Assembly (NCBI GenBank): GCA_024281675.1
Contig: JAMXAG010000002.1
Span: 186,001 to 250,000, forward strand
Reading direction: 5' to 3'
Length of the DNA stretch: 64,000 nt
From: Nitrosomonas sp.
Lineage (GTDB): Bacteria; Pseudomonadota; Gammaproteobacteria; Burkholderiales; Nitrosomonadaceae
The translations under genes and the position numbers were made by a program. The notes below the pieces were generated by a model that was not told the origin of the DNA, searched no databases, and was given only the letters and a program-made list of their open reading frames with translations. Below, piece by piece: positions 31,001 through 43,494 of the stretch; position 1 is the stretch's first letter; each line of letters begins with the position of its first letter.

Positions 31001-31477
31001 TAAAGTCAACTCATGTGTTACTGACTGTATTTTGGCTTGTATTTCTGCGATAACCGTACGCTCTCGCTCAAGAAACTGCTCCAGCATAAAACCTTCGGCA
31101 TCTGCAGGGATCCGGCTCGACCATTCCAAAAATTCTTGCTCTCGATTGATGGCCAAAGCCTTTTGCAACTGGTTTATTTTTTCTGGTTGCTCTGCCATTT
31201 CGGTTTGCAACGCGGTTAAACGTTCGTTGATCGCTATGATCTCTTCTTCTTTGGTTCTCGCACTCTCCAGATGACCCAGGGCCATCTGTTTTTGAGTTTC
31301 GTCCATAGCACTACGCTCCACCACTTTCTTTGCTGCAGCAATATCTTTTACCAGTGATGAAGTCTGTTGTTTCTTAGCGACTGCCGAATGCGGAAAAAAA
31401 ACCGTCAGTGTTAACAAACTGCATATGACTAAAAACAGGAAAAACGTTCTGAATCTGAGCATTGATTGGACTAACAT
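28085..31477 (-). CDS. Large mechanosensitive channel, MscK/MscM (KefA-like) type
   Basis: A 1130-residue protein. It has an N-terminal signal-like segment (residues 8-33), about 470 residues of periplasmic coiled coil, then roughly eight to eleven transmembrane segments. The C-terminal MscS core contains the pore-lining WMAAALSVGLGFGLQEIFAN near residue 945, ERPFRVGDFI near 975 and the cytoplasmic domain with VIPNKTFITGQLTNW. The size and long periplasmic domain place it with the MscK/MscM group, which open under hypoosmotic membrane tension. It is monocistronic. Confidence 0.93.
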   Translation of the reverse strand: MLVQSMLRFRTFFLFLVICSLLTLTVFFPHSAVAKKQQTSSLVKDIAAAKKVVERSAMDETQKQMALGHLESARTKEEEIIAINERLTALQTEMAEQPEKINQLQKALAINREQEFLEWSSRIPADAEGFMLEQFLERERTVIAEIQAKIQSVTHELTLLISHSTQTSEDAAFLHRMLDDVSLPVVIQKDEPTALFETRRLRRISEQRLLKVTMDLQSAEQSTASQRQSFHETSLRELRFRQGLHEKRVEHLQQRISDRGRIELESLVNKLTQHEQKLIGSVPILVSSAHENLIIGETMLQQNEILVQDRSDLTSIEHARRRIVDSLQDSRVRLDVGGINERVGRWLWGEQRRLKSTVRLELRLKTIRNDLADLRLERIVLNEKQRDLVDFDVAARTMIHEVTYKNGLEQIDANVHRALVSLLQKRAELLMMLESLLQKRISTLEKSEHELQEQIHVTQDLQQMLSRHLLWIPSHGIVNTEWLEKVPEGFYDLIKPSRYVTTLELSLQNFHLYPIPWLISLLIIIVLFELRRRAPSHIEALAENTYQIRKDSYTATMQALIWTILGALPGPITLALLGLLLQSIGSPGRFSHSLGLACMHLVIPLFAAMLLFWVSKEKGLAHAHFRWTKQRRAVLRQWLPFAVAIVLPLYFINVLAFVRRVDLAIDVQARIVIVACCVILALVLWRVLDVGRLWVIRGVTSEPSSLRKFLRGSLPLAFIFVAILAMMGYIYSAGIILQSALASFSLIVAVALIGGMLARWFLLGERRLALHRLEERRLAAAQAAEESSSVVTPELGENITLEQVNTQTRRLLRALRVTLLIVGLIWVWVAILPAVTKLDEIELWHFSETGSDGQITTKPVTLMTLIFGLIALMVTTASARNLPGLIEISLLSHIRIDAASRYAITSVLRYAIVIGGTVLGLSFLGMRWSQLQWMAAALSVGLGFGLQEIFANFVSGIILLFERPFRVGDFITVGEFSGRVTKIRTRATTILDSDNKEIVIPNKTFITGQLTNWTLTDNITRLIIRVGVAYESDVNQVRALLLQAAKEDERVLKEPEPSCWFMAFGVSTLDFELRVFVDMVNLRVEVQDAINARIFELFNQHHIEIAFPQLDLHIRDIPEIKPQVGTFEKL

Positions 31478-31720
31478 GAATTCTTATGTTTGGAATGTTC
31501 TGAAGGATGCTTGTTTTAAAGATACCTTAATTAACTCAAATACAAAAGCCATTTAGGCAGTTAATATTATTGGCTAGGGCAATACAACATCCGTTAAATC
31601 CAGATAAATTGCTGTTGTGATAATTGCCTATATTTGTTTTACAAAACCTTAAAAAATCGATTTAATAGCAATTAATCATTCAATAATTACTTTTATTGTT
31701 TTTTTAAGTTTCAACTTCTC

Positions 31721-33055
31721 ATGCCCAGAAAACCCAAAAAGAAAATATTTGTCTTGGATACATCGGTTATCTTATACAACCACAATGCAATATATAGCTT
31801 TGAAGACAATGATATCGCGATTCCTATTACGGTATTGGAAGAACTCGATCATTTTAAGAAAGGCAATGACATCAAAAACTTTGAAGCAAGAGAATTCATC
31901 CGGATCATGGATAAATTGTCGTCCAATCATTCACTACGACAATGGATTCCCATTGATCAACCGAACCACGGTCATTTTAAAGTGTGCATGCAAGAAAAAA
32001 CTAACGGATTGGATGCTACTCAAGTATTTGGAGAAAATACAGCCGATCATCGTATCCTGAATGCTGTTATTTCACTCAGTGAAGAATATCCAAGCAATAA
32101 AATAGTTTTGGTTTCGAAAGATATCAATTTACGACTCAAGGCAAAGTCGCTCAATATCCCTGCAGAAGATTTTGAAACTGGAAAGATTAAGGATCTCGAT
32201 TCGTTATACACCGGTAAAACGGTCATAGATAAACTGCCTAAAGAGATTATAGACAGCGTATATACCAATAATTTTTGCATGCCTGCTGATATAGGTCTGC
32301 AAGATCCTATACCCAATCATTATTTTATTCTAAAAAATGCTCGTGCTTCCGTTTTAGTCTTTTATAACCCGGTATCACAAAAAATCGAACGCATCCAAAA
32401 AGAATCCGCATTCCGGATTACACCTAGAAACGCTGAGCAAGTGTTTGCTTTGCATGCAATTACAAATCCACATGTCAAACTTGTTACTCTGCAAGGTGTT
32501 GCGGGTACAGGAAAGACATTGCTTGCTCTTGCCGGGGCGTTAGACCAGAAAAGGCATTACAAGCAAATCTATCTAGCACGTCCAATTGTTCCTCTTAGCA
32601 ACAAGGATATTGGCTTTTTACCCGGTGATATCATTTCTAAACTTAATCCTTATATGGAGCCCCTGTGGGATAATCTTAAATTCATTAAAAGCTTGTTTAC
32701 CGAAAAAGATAAGGAATTTAAACAGATTACGGATGCCGTTGATCAGGAGAAGTTGAAGATTACACCTCTCGCCTATATTCGCGGACGCAGCATCTCGAAT
32801 GTTTTTTTTATTGTCGATGAAGCACAAAATTTGACTCCACACGAAGTAAAAACGATCATCACCCGTGCAGGAGAAAACACCAAAATCGTCTTTACGGGCG
32901 ACATTTACCAGATAGATACTCCTTATCTTGATTCTCAAAGTAATGGACTGTCTTATCTCATCGATAAAATCAAGCATCATGATATTTATGCACATGTGCG
33001 ATTAGAAAAAGGTGAGCGATCTAATCTTGCCAATTTAGCCAATCAATTGTTGTAA
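31721..33055 (+). CDS. PIN domain-PhoH ATPase fusion protein
   Basis: A 444-residue protein. An N-terminal PIN ribonuclease-like domain (residues 8-150) contains FVLDTSVILYN with its acidic residue and ELDHFKKGND. A PhoH ATPase domain occupies 230-444 with Walker A QGVAGTGKTLLALAGALDQ near 257 and Walker B FFIVDEAQNLTPHEVKTII near 365. Such PIN-PhoH (YlaK/PhoH2-like) proteins act as RNA helicase-nucleases in other bacteria; the physiological target here is unknown. It is followed by the RNase P RNA gene in the same direction. Confidence 0.93.
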   Translation: MPRKPKKKIFVLDTSVILYNHNAIYSFEDNDIAIPITVLEELDHFKKGNDIKNFEAREFIRIMDKLSSNHSLRQWIPIDQPNHGHFKVCMQEKTNGLDATQVFGENTADHRILNAVISLSEEYPSNKIVLVSKDINLRLKAKSLNIPAEDFETGKIKDLDSLYTGKTVIDKLPKEIIDSVYTNNFCMPADIGLQDPIPNHYFILKNARASVLVFYNPVSQKIERIQKESAFRITPRNAEQVFALHAITNPHVKLVTLQGVAGTGKTLLALAGALDQKRHYKQIYLARPIVPLSNKDIGFLPGDIISKLNPYMEPLWDNLKFIKSLFTEKDKEFKQITDAVDQEKLKITPLAYIRGRSISNVFFIVDEAQNLTPHEVKTIITRAGENTKIVFTGDIYQIDTPYLDSQSNGLSYLIDKIKHHDIYAHVRLEKGERSNLANLANQLL

Positions 33056-33169
33056 GTTTGCTAAATTTACTTACAGTTGAACTCAGCAGAGATAACGCCA
33101 AAATAACCGAATGCCTTCTCCTTCTTAAACTTTACTAATACACCGGCTGCTAATGTTAAAATGCCTCTT

Positions 33170-33468
33170 GAAGCTGGCTAGACAGTCGCCGCTTGCAAGT
33201 TTTATCAAGCAAGGGGAGGAAAGTCCGGGCTCCATAGAGTGGGATGGCGGCTAACAGCCGTCTGCCGTAAGGCAAGGAATAGGGCCACAGAGACGAACGT
33301 ATTCAGTTACGGTGAAACGCGGTAACCTCCATCCGGAGCAAGACCAAATAGGCAGGCAATGACGCTACTCGCTGAGCCTGCGGGTGGGTTGCTTGAGCAT
33401 GCAAGTAATTACATGCCTAGAGGAATGACTGTTCACGACAGAACCCGGCTTATCGGCTGGCTTCACTT
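33170..33468 (+). ncRNA. rnpB: RNase P RNA, bacterial type A
   Basis: The ribozyme component of RNase P, which matures tRNA 5' ends. Conserved blocks are present in order: GAAGCTGGCTAGACAGTCGC at the 5' end; GGGGAGGAAAGTCCGGGCTC near 33216 (P4 and J3/4); GCCACAGAGACGAACG; GGTGAAACGCGGTAACCTCC near 33310; GAGCAAGACCAAATAGG near 33337; and the closing strand GAACCCGGCTTATCGGCTGG near 33441. The 3' end is approximate. Confidence 0.97.
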
Positions 33469-33571
33469 TCAAAATCTACGATCAAGGTCAAGTATTAATC
33501 ATCAAAACGATATAAAATCAAGCACAGTGTGAATACCAAACGATGGATATGGCCATTTATAATTATTAGTA

Positions 33572-34939
33572 ATGATTTTAAAACTCCTCAATAAAGTATT
33601 TAATCGTAAATCATCTCATTACGAATCAGCCGCCCAACCAATCGTTATTTCACGCCAACATCACGGAATTCAGCGCCTCCAAATCGCCCCTTGTGCGTTG
33701 AAAATAATTACACAACTCCAACAAGCTGGTTATAGCAGTTATATCGTGGGTGGCGCAGCTCGCGATTTACTATTTGGTTTTACCCCGAAAGATTATGACG
33801 TCGCCACTAATGCGACACCGGAACAAATAAGGCGTATTTTTCGTCGATCACGTATTATTGGACGACGCTTCAGGCTTGTTCATGTTATGTGCGGTTCTGA
33901 TATTATCGAAGTATCAACGTTTCGCGGAAGTTCAAAAATTGACGATGCGGCTCAAACCGATCCGCATGGTCGGTTGCTTCACGACAATGTATTCGGCACT
34001 CAAGAAGAGGATGCTGCACGACGTGATTTTACAGTTAACGCGCTTTTATATGACCCCAATAAAGAAGAAATTATTGATTATGTGAATGGATATGCAGATA
34101 TCCAAGCCAAAAAACTTCGTATTATTGGAGACCCTACACAACGTTACCGCGAAGACCCTGTGAGAATGCTACGGGCAATCCGGTTCGCATCCAAACTGGG
34201 TTTGCAAATTGATGATAGTACCGCGCAACCGATTAGTGAATTGGCTCCTTTGTTGCAAAATGTCCCAGTATCACGATTATTCGATGAAATGTTGAAGCTA
34301 TTATTATCAGGTCACGCGTTAGCGTGTGTTACCGAATTGCGCGCACGCGGTCTGCATCACGGTCTTCTACCTATGTTGGATGTGATTTTAGAGCAACCCC
34401 TTGGTAAGCAATTCATCACTCTCGCATTAAAAAACACGGATGAACGCGTCCAACAAAACAAACCAGTATCAGCAGGATTTTTATTTGCCACATTACTGTG
34501 GCATGAAGTGCTATCGAGCTGGAATACCTTACGTAATCGAGGCGAAAAAACTTTTCCTGCGCTATTTAGTGCGATCAGTCAGACACTTGCAATACAACAC
34601 AAAAAACTTGCGATCCCACAACGCTTTGATACGATTATGCAAGAAATTTGGACCCTACAACCCCGTTTTGAAATGCGTGTAGGCCGTAAGCCTTTTCAGC
34701 TTATCGCTCACCCGCGCTTTCGGTCCGCATATGATTTTATGCTGTTACGTTGTGAAAGCGGTGAATTCGATATTGAGTTAAAAACTTGGTGGGAGGATTT
34801 CTTAAACGCCGATCCTGAAAAACGTGAACAAATGCTCGTCAAATCACCGTTGACAAAAACTAAAAGACGGCGACGGAGAAAAAAGGCTGTGACACAAACG
34901 AGCACTTCCGTGGTTACCGCTATGGGTATTAATCAATAA
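33572..34939 (+). CDS. pcnB: Poly(A) polymerase I PcnB
   Basis: A 455-residue enzyme that polyadenylates RNA 3' ends and promotes decay. The nucleotidyltransferase motif VGGAARDLLFGFTPKDYDVA near residue 58 carries the catalytic aspartates. The RRDFTVNALLYDP block is near 150, the RNA/tRNA-nucleotidyltransferase-type binding domain follows near 190-260, and a basic tail (TKTKRRRRRKKA) ends the protein. Seven bases separate it from folK, an operon seen widely in proteobacteria. Confidence 0.95.
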   Translation: MILKLLNKVFNRKSSHYESAAQPIVISRQHHGIQRLQIAPCALKIITQLQQAGYSSYIVGGAARDLLFGFTPKDYDVATNATPEQIRRIFRRSRIIGRRFRLVHVMCGSDIIEVSTFRGSSKIDDAAQTDPHGRLLHDNVFGTQEEDAARRDFTVNALLYDPNKEEIIDYVNGYADIQAKKLRIIGDPTQRYREDPVRMLRAIRFASKLGLQIDDSTAQPISELAPLLQNVPVSRLFDEMLKLLLSGHALACVTELRARGLHHGLLPMLDVILEQPLGKQFITLALKNTDERVQQNKPVSAGFLFATLLWHEVLSSWNTLRNRGEKTFPALFSAISQTLAIQHKKLAIPQRFDTIMQEIWTLQPRFEMRVGRKPFQLIAHPRFRSAYDFMLLRCESGEFDIELKTWWEDFLNADPEKREQMLVKSPLTKTKRRRRRKKAVTQTSTSVVTAMGINQ

Positions 34940-34946
34940 CCCTGGG

Positions 34947-35465
34947 ATGAATAGCGAAAAGAAATTGAGTAAAGCTTTTATCGCACTGGGAAGTAATTTA
35001 GAAAACCCTATCCTGCAGATTCAAAAAGCATTTGAAGAACTGGCTCACATTCCAGAAACACAGTTGACGAAACAGTCTTCATTGTATCAAAGTGCACCGG
35101 TTGGACGATTGAATCAGCCTGATTTTGTGAACGCGGTCATAGGGATCAGAACGCATTTGACGCCACACGAATTATTCGATGAATTAATGGCCATTGAACA
35201 AATACACGGCCGTGTTCGAGAGTCCGTGAACGCTCCACGTACGCTGGATTTGGATCTTTTGCTATACGATGCTTTAACATTCCAAGATAAACAGCTAACC
35301 ATCCCTCATCCACGCATGTTTCAACGCGCATTTGTGTTAATCCCATTACAAGAAATCGCACCGGACTGTTTTATACCTGGCCATGGTCCGATTTCTCAAT
35401 TGGTTACCACTTGCATAGAACAAAAAATACAACGCATCCCCCTAGAAAATTCATTTTTTCATTAG
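34947..35465 (+). CDS. folK: HPPK: 2-amino-4-hydroxy-6-hydroxymethyldihydropteridine pyrophosphokinase
   Basis: A 172-residue folate-pathway enzyme that transfers pyrophosphate from ATP to the pterin. The signature RTLDLDLLLYD near residue 92 holds the catalytic aspartates, with AFIALGSNLENP at the N-terminus and IPHPRMFQRAFVLIPL near 117. It is the second gene after pcnB. panB and panC, its usual downstream partners, lie instead about 7-9 kb away on the other strand. Confidence 0.96.
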   Translation: MNSEKKLSKAFIALGSNLENPILQIQKAFEELAHIPETQLTKQSSLYQSAPVGRLNQPDFVNAVIGIRTHLTPHELFDELMAIEQIHGRVRESVNAPRTLDLDLLLYDALTFQDKQLTIPHPRMFQRAFVLIPLQEIAPDCFIPGHGPISQLVTTCIEQKIQRIPLENSFFH

Positions 35466-35559
35466 TTCCTGACGTTAGTACTCAATACAACGGAATGCAA
35501 AATTAATAGTCTGCGATCCAGTTTGTTTGATAACAATTAATAACATATGGAGTGTCATG

Positions 35560-36096
35560 ATGATGAAAAAATATATCATTGCTGTCTTGATTGTGATTTA
35601 TGCAGCGCCTACTTTAGCAAATAATACGGGAGTTTCGGTCAATATCGGACAATCAGGGATTTATGGTCAGATTAATTTGAATAATCAATATCCCAACCCA
35701 CAATTGATTTACCCAAATCCGGTTACAGCGATACATTCTGCTGCTGGTATCCCACAACAGCCTGTCTATCTTCATGTTCCTCCAGGCCACGCTAAGAAAT
35801 GGAATAAACATTGCCACCGATACAATGCTTGCGGTCAACCAGCCTATTTTGTTCAAGAAAAATGGTACAACGATGTATATCGACCGCATTATCATAATCA
35901 AAGTAGCCATTCTGGTCGACACATTGCGGTAGCAAATCGTCACGGCCATCACAAACCATCCAATATTGCTGGGCGCAGTAGACACGCCGATCAAAAACAT
36001 TTAGGCCGCGCTAACAACAAACAACATGGAAAACACGAGCAGAGACAAGATCATCAGAAGAGCCCTAACAACAAAGGCGGTCGAAAAGATCGATAG
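35560..36096 (+). CDS. Histidine-rich secreted protein of unknown function
   Basis: About 178 residues with an N-terminal signal peptide (MKKYIIAVLIVIYAAPTLA, cleavage likely after TLA). Three ATG codons stand in tandem at 35557, 35560 and 35563; GGAG at 35549 makes the second or third most likely. The frame is also open back to 35527, but that start has no ribosome-binding site. The mature protein is rich in His, Asn and Arg, mainly in the last 90 residues (clusters such as HYHNQSSHSGRH). Metal binding or periplasmic location is a guess from composition. No family recognised. Confidence 0.72.
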   Translation: MMKKYIIAVLIVIYAAPTLANNTGVSVNIGQSGIYGQINLNNQYPNPQLIYPNPVTAIHSAAGIPQQPVYLHVPPGHAKKWNKHCHRYNACGQPAYFVQEKWYNDVYRPHYHNQSSHSGRHIAVANRHGHHKPSNIAGRSRHADQKHLGRANNKQHGKHEQRQDHQKSPNNKGGRKDR

Positions 36097-36121
36097 CTTC
36101 GGGATACTCCAGGTTTAGTTC

Positions 36122-36139
36122 CTCGCCCGTTAGGGCGAG
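36122..36139 (+). terminator. Stem-loop after the histidine-rich protein gene
   Basis: A perfect 7-bp GC-rich stem (CTCGCCC / GGGCGAG) with a 4-nt loop sits 26 bp past the stop codon. No T-run follows on the plus strand, so it may be a Rho-assisted or weak terminator. The opposing gene ends at 36224, so this is the convergent spacer. Confidence 0.45.
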
Positions 36140-36223
36140 ATCCTTCATCTGCAAAAAAAGTGATCGTTTTACCTACATTCAAAATGTGTTTCCATCACAA
36201 ATTTACCACCGTGTAAAATATCT

Positions 36224-37291
36224 TTAATTCAAACTACTCATTTCCTGCTTTAGCTTATTTTTACAGTGTATTTCTTTGCCCGACAAATCAAGCACTCCAG
36301 CTGCTCGCATACATTCGTTATAGTCAAACAGAATGTCGGTCTTTTTTTGTGCATGATCCATTGAAATGGTTAGATTATTAACATACTTAGCGATCTTTTT
36401 GAGATCGGCTTCATCAATACGTGCACCGATACCTTCTACACTACGTTTAGTTGCGTCGAGTTTTTGTAGTGATTCTTTATTGGTTTTATTGACTTGTTCT
36501 GCAAAAGCCTGATTAGCTTTATTAGAATAACCTCTTAATTCATCGATATTTTTTTGTGTAACGTCGGCTAATTTTTCTTGATAATTATTCAATTCAGATT
36601 GCACAAAGTTATTTACATTATTTTTAAAATGATCCAATGATTTATCGATTTCCAGTTTGAAATTCTGCATTTTTTCAGAAACCATTTGATTGATTTCATT
36701 ATCCAATCGTTTTTCTAACGACTCAGAAATTTTTTCGACGGGTGGCTGTGATGCAATAATTTGCGTCTTTGTTTCGTTTAAACGTGCTTTAATTTCACTG
36801 GCAAGTGATTGTTGAAACTGCTGCTGTTTATTATCAATTTGATGCTGAGAATTTTTTTCATTTTCAGAAAGCAACCAAGACACTAAAATTAAATCTCTTT
36901 TTTTGTTGGCATCCATACCATGCAACATATCGTCCAATACATTAGCAGAAACATCCGTATCCCCCGTCACCAAGATGTTTGTATGATTTAAATTGGCCGA
37001 ATTTAATAAATCTTGCAACTTAATTTCGACTTCCTTGATATTCACATTGGCGCGATCAATCTGCTTGGATTGACGAAGCAATTCATAGGGCAAGTAAACC
37101 AAAGCAACAATGACGCACGTTAACAAAGCAAATTTTCGCCCATTTCTATTTTTTATTCGAAAACACAGTACAAACACAATTACCAACAATGCTATGGCTG
37201 GCGCGAGAATCAGCAATACTTCGAGCCACTCTCGACCCATTAAAATATCCGCTGAAATAAAATTCAGCGCTTTATTAATCAATTCATTCAT
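36224..37291 (-). CDS. Membrane-anchored coiled-coil protein, unknown
   Basis: A 355-residue protein with two N-terminal membrane segments (residues about 21-45 and 53-70). A long polar, Gln/Asn/Lys-rich region of predicted coiled coil follows (about 75-335) with repeated KLADVTQKNIDE-like heptads. It ends with two cysteines in the last 35 residues (ECMRAAG and IHCKNKL). No family recognised. It resembles membrane-anchored scaffolds with a cytoplasmic or periplasmic coil. It lies downstream of gyrB on the same strand, with 66 bp between. Confidence 0.75.
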   Translation of the reverse strand: MNELINKALNFISADILMGREWLEVLLILAPAIALLVIVFVLCFRIKNRNGRKFALLTCVIVALVYLPYELLRQSKQIDRANVNIKEVEIKLQDLLNSANLNHTNILVTGDTDVSANVLDDMLHGMDANKKRDLILVSWLLSENEKNSQHQIDNKQQQFQQSLASEIKARLNETKTQIIASQPPVEKISESLEKRLDNEINQMVSEKMQNFKLEIDKSLDHFKNNVNNFVQSELNNYQEKLADVTQKNIDELRGYSNKANQAFAEQVNKTNKESLQKLDATKRSVEGIGARIDEADLKKIAKYVNNLTISMDHAQKKTDILFDYNECMRAAGVLDLSGKEIHCKNKLKQEMSSLN

Positions 37292-37357
37292 TTAAAATTT
37301 CTCCAAACTTCAATCCGACGTATTTGTCCATTAATTTTTTAAGATGCCAAAACAACT

Positions 37358-40971
<3,614 letters not shown>

Positions 40972-41167
40972 TTAATATATAAAAAAATAATAATTAAACT
41001 AGAGTGCTGAGAACTTTTGTATATTTTAAAAAATTCTATTTTTATCAAATAGATAATATTTAAAATATAGTATGTATAGTTGTTGTAAAGCAATTGGATA
41101 ATTTGTGGATAAATAAACGAGAATAATTTATTCTAAAGTTATACACAAATTATCCACCTGATATTCA
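40972..41167. other. oriC: Probable replication origin (oriC) in the dnaA-dnaN spacer
   Basis: A 196-bp, strongly AT-rich spacer. It contains a perfect DnaA box on the minus strand at 41104-41112 (TTATCCACA), a consensus-fitting TTATACACA at 41139-41147 on the plus strand, and a one-mismatch box TTATCCACC at 41150-41158. The adjacent run at 40975-41095 is nearly all A and T and could serve as the unwinding element. The number of strong boxes is small, so this could instead be a DnaA autoregulatory region for dnaN. Confidence 0.7.
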
Positions 41168-42577
41168 CTAACCTCGCAAAATAAGAATCAACGCATTAAA
41201 ATCCCGGCTTATCGCTGGATCTGACATGCGTAACTCATTAATTTTCTTACAGCCATGTAAGATAGTGGTATGGTCTCTACCACCAAAAGCTTCGCCGATG
41301 TCTGGTAAACTTAATGAAGTCAATTCCTTAGCAATAGCCATCGCCATCTGCCTTGGCCGCGCGACAATGCGAGAGCGCTTCTTAGAGTACATTTCAGAAA
41401 CCTTGATTTTGTAATAATCTGCAACGGTTTTTTGAATATTTTCCACCGATATTTGCCGACTTTGTACCGCCAATAAATCTTTGAGCGCTTCTTTTGCCAG
41501 ATCCAATGTGATTTCCTGATTGATAAAACGTGAAAAAGCTAACACGCGTTTCAATCCACCTTCTAATTCCCGAACGTTGGAACGGATATGCTTAGCAATG
41601 AAGAAAGCAACATTTTCATCAAGCTTAATTTTTTCCAGTTGTGCTTTTTTAAGCAAGATCGCTACGCGCATTTCGAGTTCTGGTGGCTCAACTGCAACGG
41701 TCAAGCCCCATCCAAAACGTGAAACTAAACGCTCTTCTAAACCGGAAATTTCTTTAGGGTATGAATCGCAAGTGATGATCACTTGTTTATGCCTTTCCAC
41801 TAGTGCGTTGAATGCATAAAAAAACTCTTCTTGTGTACGGTTCTTACCACCAAAAAATTGTACGTCATCCACTAATAGCACATCGAGTGAATGATAATAC
41901 AATTTAAACTTGTCAAAAGCTTTATGTTGATAGGCACTGACGACATCCGAAACATACTTTTCTGCGTGTACATAACGAATTTTGGCATCTTTGTTGCCAC
42001 TAACAATATGATTTCCAATTGCTTGAATTAAGTGGGTTTTACCTAATCCTACGCCACCGTAGATAAACAGTGGGTTATAGGCAATGCCAGGAGATTGTGC
42101 GACTTGCATTGCACCAGCCCGAGCAAGTTGATTAGCTTTTCCGGTAACGAAATTTTCAAAGGTAAAATTTGGATTTAAGCGGCTCAGGTTCTTTTTATTT
42201 GCACCATATGAATTATTGGATAGATCCGTGTCGCTAGGGTGCATTGCAGACTCAGAGGGCCCGGAAATGATTGGCTGAGGTAAAGGTGGTAGCGTTTGAA
42301 ATGCGTTATTTCTTACTTCGGTGGGTTCTGAGAGTTTCAAATTAAAGGCAATTTCTTTAGCAAAATAATTTTGTGCCATTACTTCAATATGGTGAATAAA
42401 ATTATCTCTTACCCATTGCGATACAAAGCGATTCGGTGCGATTAATACAACGCCTTCATCACTGTTTGAGGTGGGATCAATTTGTAATGGCTTAATCCAA
42501 GTATTAAATTGCTGTGCATTTAATTCTTTTTTGAAATGATCAAGACAAGAAAGCCAAAAAGTATTCAGCGACTGCAT
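41168..42577 (-). CDS. dnaA: Chromosomal replication initiator protein DnaA
   Basis: A 469-residue AAA+ initiator. The N-terminal oligomerisation domain begins MQSLNTFWLSCLDHFKKELN. Walker A is GGVGLGKTHLIQAIG near residue 174, and Walker B is DVLLVDDVQFF near 233. The domain IV DNA-binding signature lies near residue 440 (GGRDHTTILHGCKKI). Length is normal. panC lies immediately upstream on the same strand; rpmH, the usual divergent neighbour, is not here. Confidence 0.98.
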   Translation of the reverse strand: MQSLNTFWLSCLDHFKKELNAQQFNTWIKPLQIDPTSNSDEGVVLIAPNRFVSQWVRDNFIHHIEVMAQNYFAKEIAFNLKLSEPTEVRNNAFQTLPPLPQPIISGPSESAMHPSDTDLSNNSYGANKKNLSRLNPNFTFENFVTGKANQLARAGAMQVAQSPGIAYNPLFIYGGVGLGKTHLIQAIGNHIVSGNKDAKIRYVHAEKYVSDVVSAYQHKAFDKFKLYYHSLDVLLVDDVQFFGGKNRTQEEFFYAFNALVERHKQVIITCDSYPKEISGLEERLVSRFGWGLTVAVEPPELEMRVAILLKKAQLEKIKLDENVAFFIAKHIRSNVRELEGGLKRVLAFSRFINQEITLDLAKEALKDLLAVQSRQISVENIQKTVADYYKIKVSEMYSKKRSRIVARPRQMAMAIAKELTSLSLPDIGEAFGGRDHTTILHGCKKINELRMSDPAISRDFNALILILRG

Positions 42578-42653
42578 GATTCTAAGATATTGATTCCATA
42601 TAGCTTACTATTAGATAATTTCATAAACAGAACAAAGAACCGAAAATTTCATT

Positions 42654-43478
42654 TCATACTTCCATATTGTCTATTAATCGAGTTTTAGCGAGCCATGCTG
42701 CTACTAATACTACTAAAGGTTCGGTACGATGACAGGCAGGGGATAGCGAAGCACGATTACAAATTTGAACGTAATCTACTTTCCATCCACGTTCTGTCAA
42801 CTGCTGCGTAACTTCTTCCTGCAATACTCTAAAATCTTTATTGCTTGAAATAATTTCTTTTTTGATGTGAAGTAGTGTTTGGTAAAGATTACTTGCTTCA
42901 ATGCGTTGTGATTGATCTAAGTACTGATTTCTTGAGCTAAGTGCTAGCCCATCTGATGCACGAACAGTTTCTCCAGCAATGATTTCAATCGGAAAATTGA
43001 GTTGCTTAACCATTTCTTGCACCATGTACAGTTGTTGATAATCTTTTTTACCAAAAATTGCCAGGTCAGGTTGAATAATATTGAATAATTTCAATATTAT
43101 TGTTGTTACGCCGCGAAAAAACCCGGGGCGAAATTTACCTTCCAAAGTATCTGCGATAGGTGGTAATGCTAACAAGAATTCCTGGTGTGTAGGAAAAAGA
43201 ATTTTTTCATCTGGGATGAAAATAGTATTGACATTTAATTCTTCAAGTAATAGACAATCTTGTTCAATGGTCCGAGGATATCTTGAAAAATCTTCATGAG
43301 GTAAGAATTGCAAGCGATTGACAAAGATACTGACAACCACTTCACTGGATAATTGTTTGGCTTGTTTTATCAGCGCTAAATGACCCGCATGCAAATTACC
43401 CATGGTTGGAACAAAAGCAATCGATGGCAAGTTCTGCAAATGTATGCGAATAGAAGGAATGTCTCTAAAGATTTTCAC
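42654..43478 (-). CDS. panC: Pantothenate synthetase PanC
   Basis: A 274-residue enzyme joining pantoate and beta-alanine with ATP. I place the start at the GTG at 43478 (MKIFRDIPSIR), which matches family N-termini and falls 16 bp after panB; the longer frame to 43556 overlaps panB. Motifs: FVPTMGNLHAGHLALI near residue 22 (HIGH-type), FGKKDYQQLYMVQEMV near 143 and SSRNQYL near 180. The usual FVNPTQF block reads FVNRLQF here. Confidence 0.95.
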   Translation of the reverse strand: MKIFRDIPSIRIHLQNLPSIAFVPTMGNLHAGHLALIKQAKQLSSEVVVSIFVNRLQFLPHEDFSRYPRTIEQDCLLLEELNVNTIFIPDEKILFPTHQEFLLALPPIADTLEGKFRPGFFRGVTTIILKLFNIIQPDLAIFGKKDYQQLYMVQEMVKQLNFPIEIIAGETVRASDGLALSSRNQYLDQSQRIEASNLYQTLLHIKKEIISSNKDFRVLQEEVTQQLTERGWKVDYVQICNRASLSPACHRTEPLVVLVAAWLAKTRLIDNMEV

Positions 43479-43494
43479 AATGCGATCAAAAACT

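Noticed and set aside
30378-31274. Long antisense open frames within the mechanosensitive channel gene (179 and 108 codons)
   Set aside because: The opposite strand encodes a clear coiled coil and signal segment; the antisense products are Ser/Arg/Cys-rich, typical of shadow frames.
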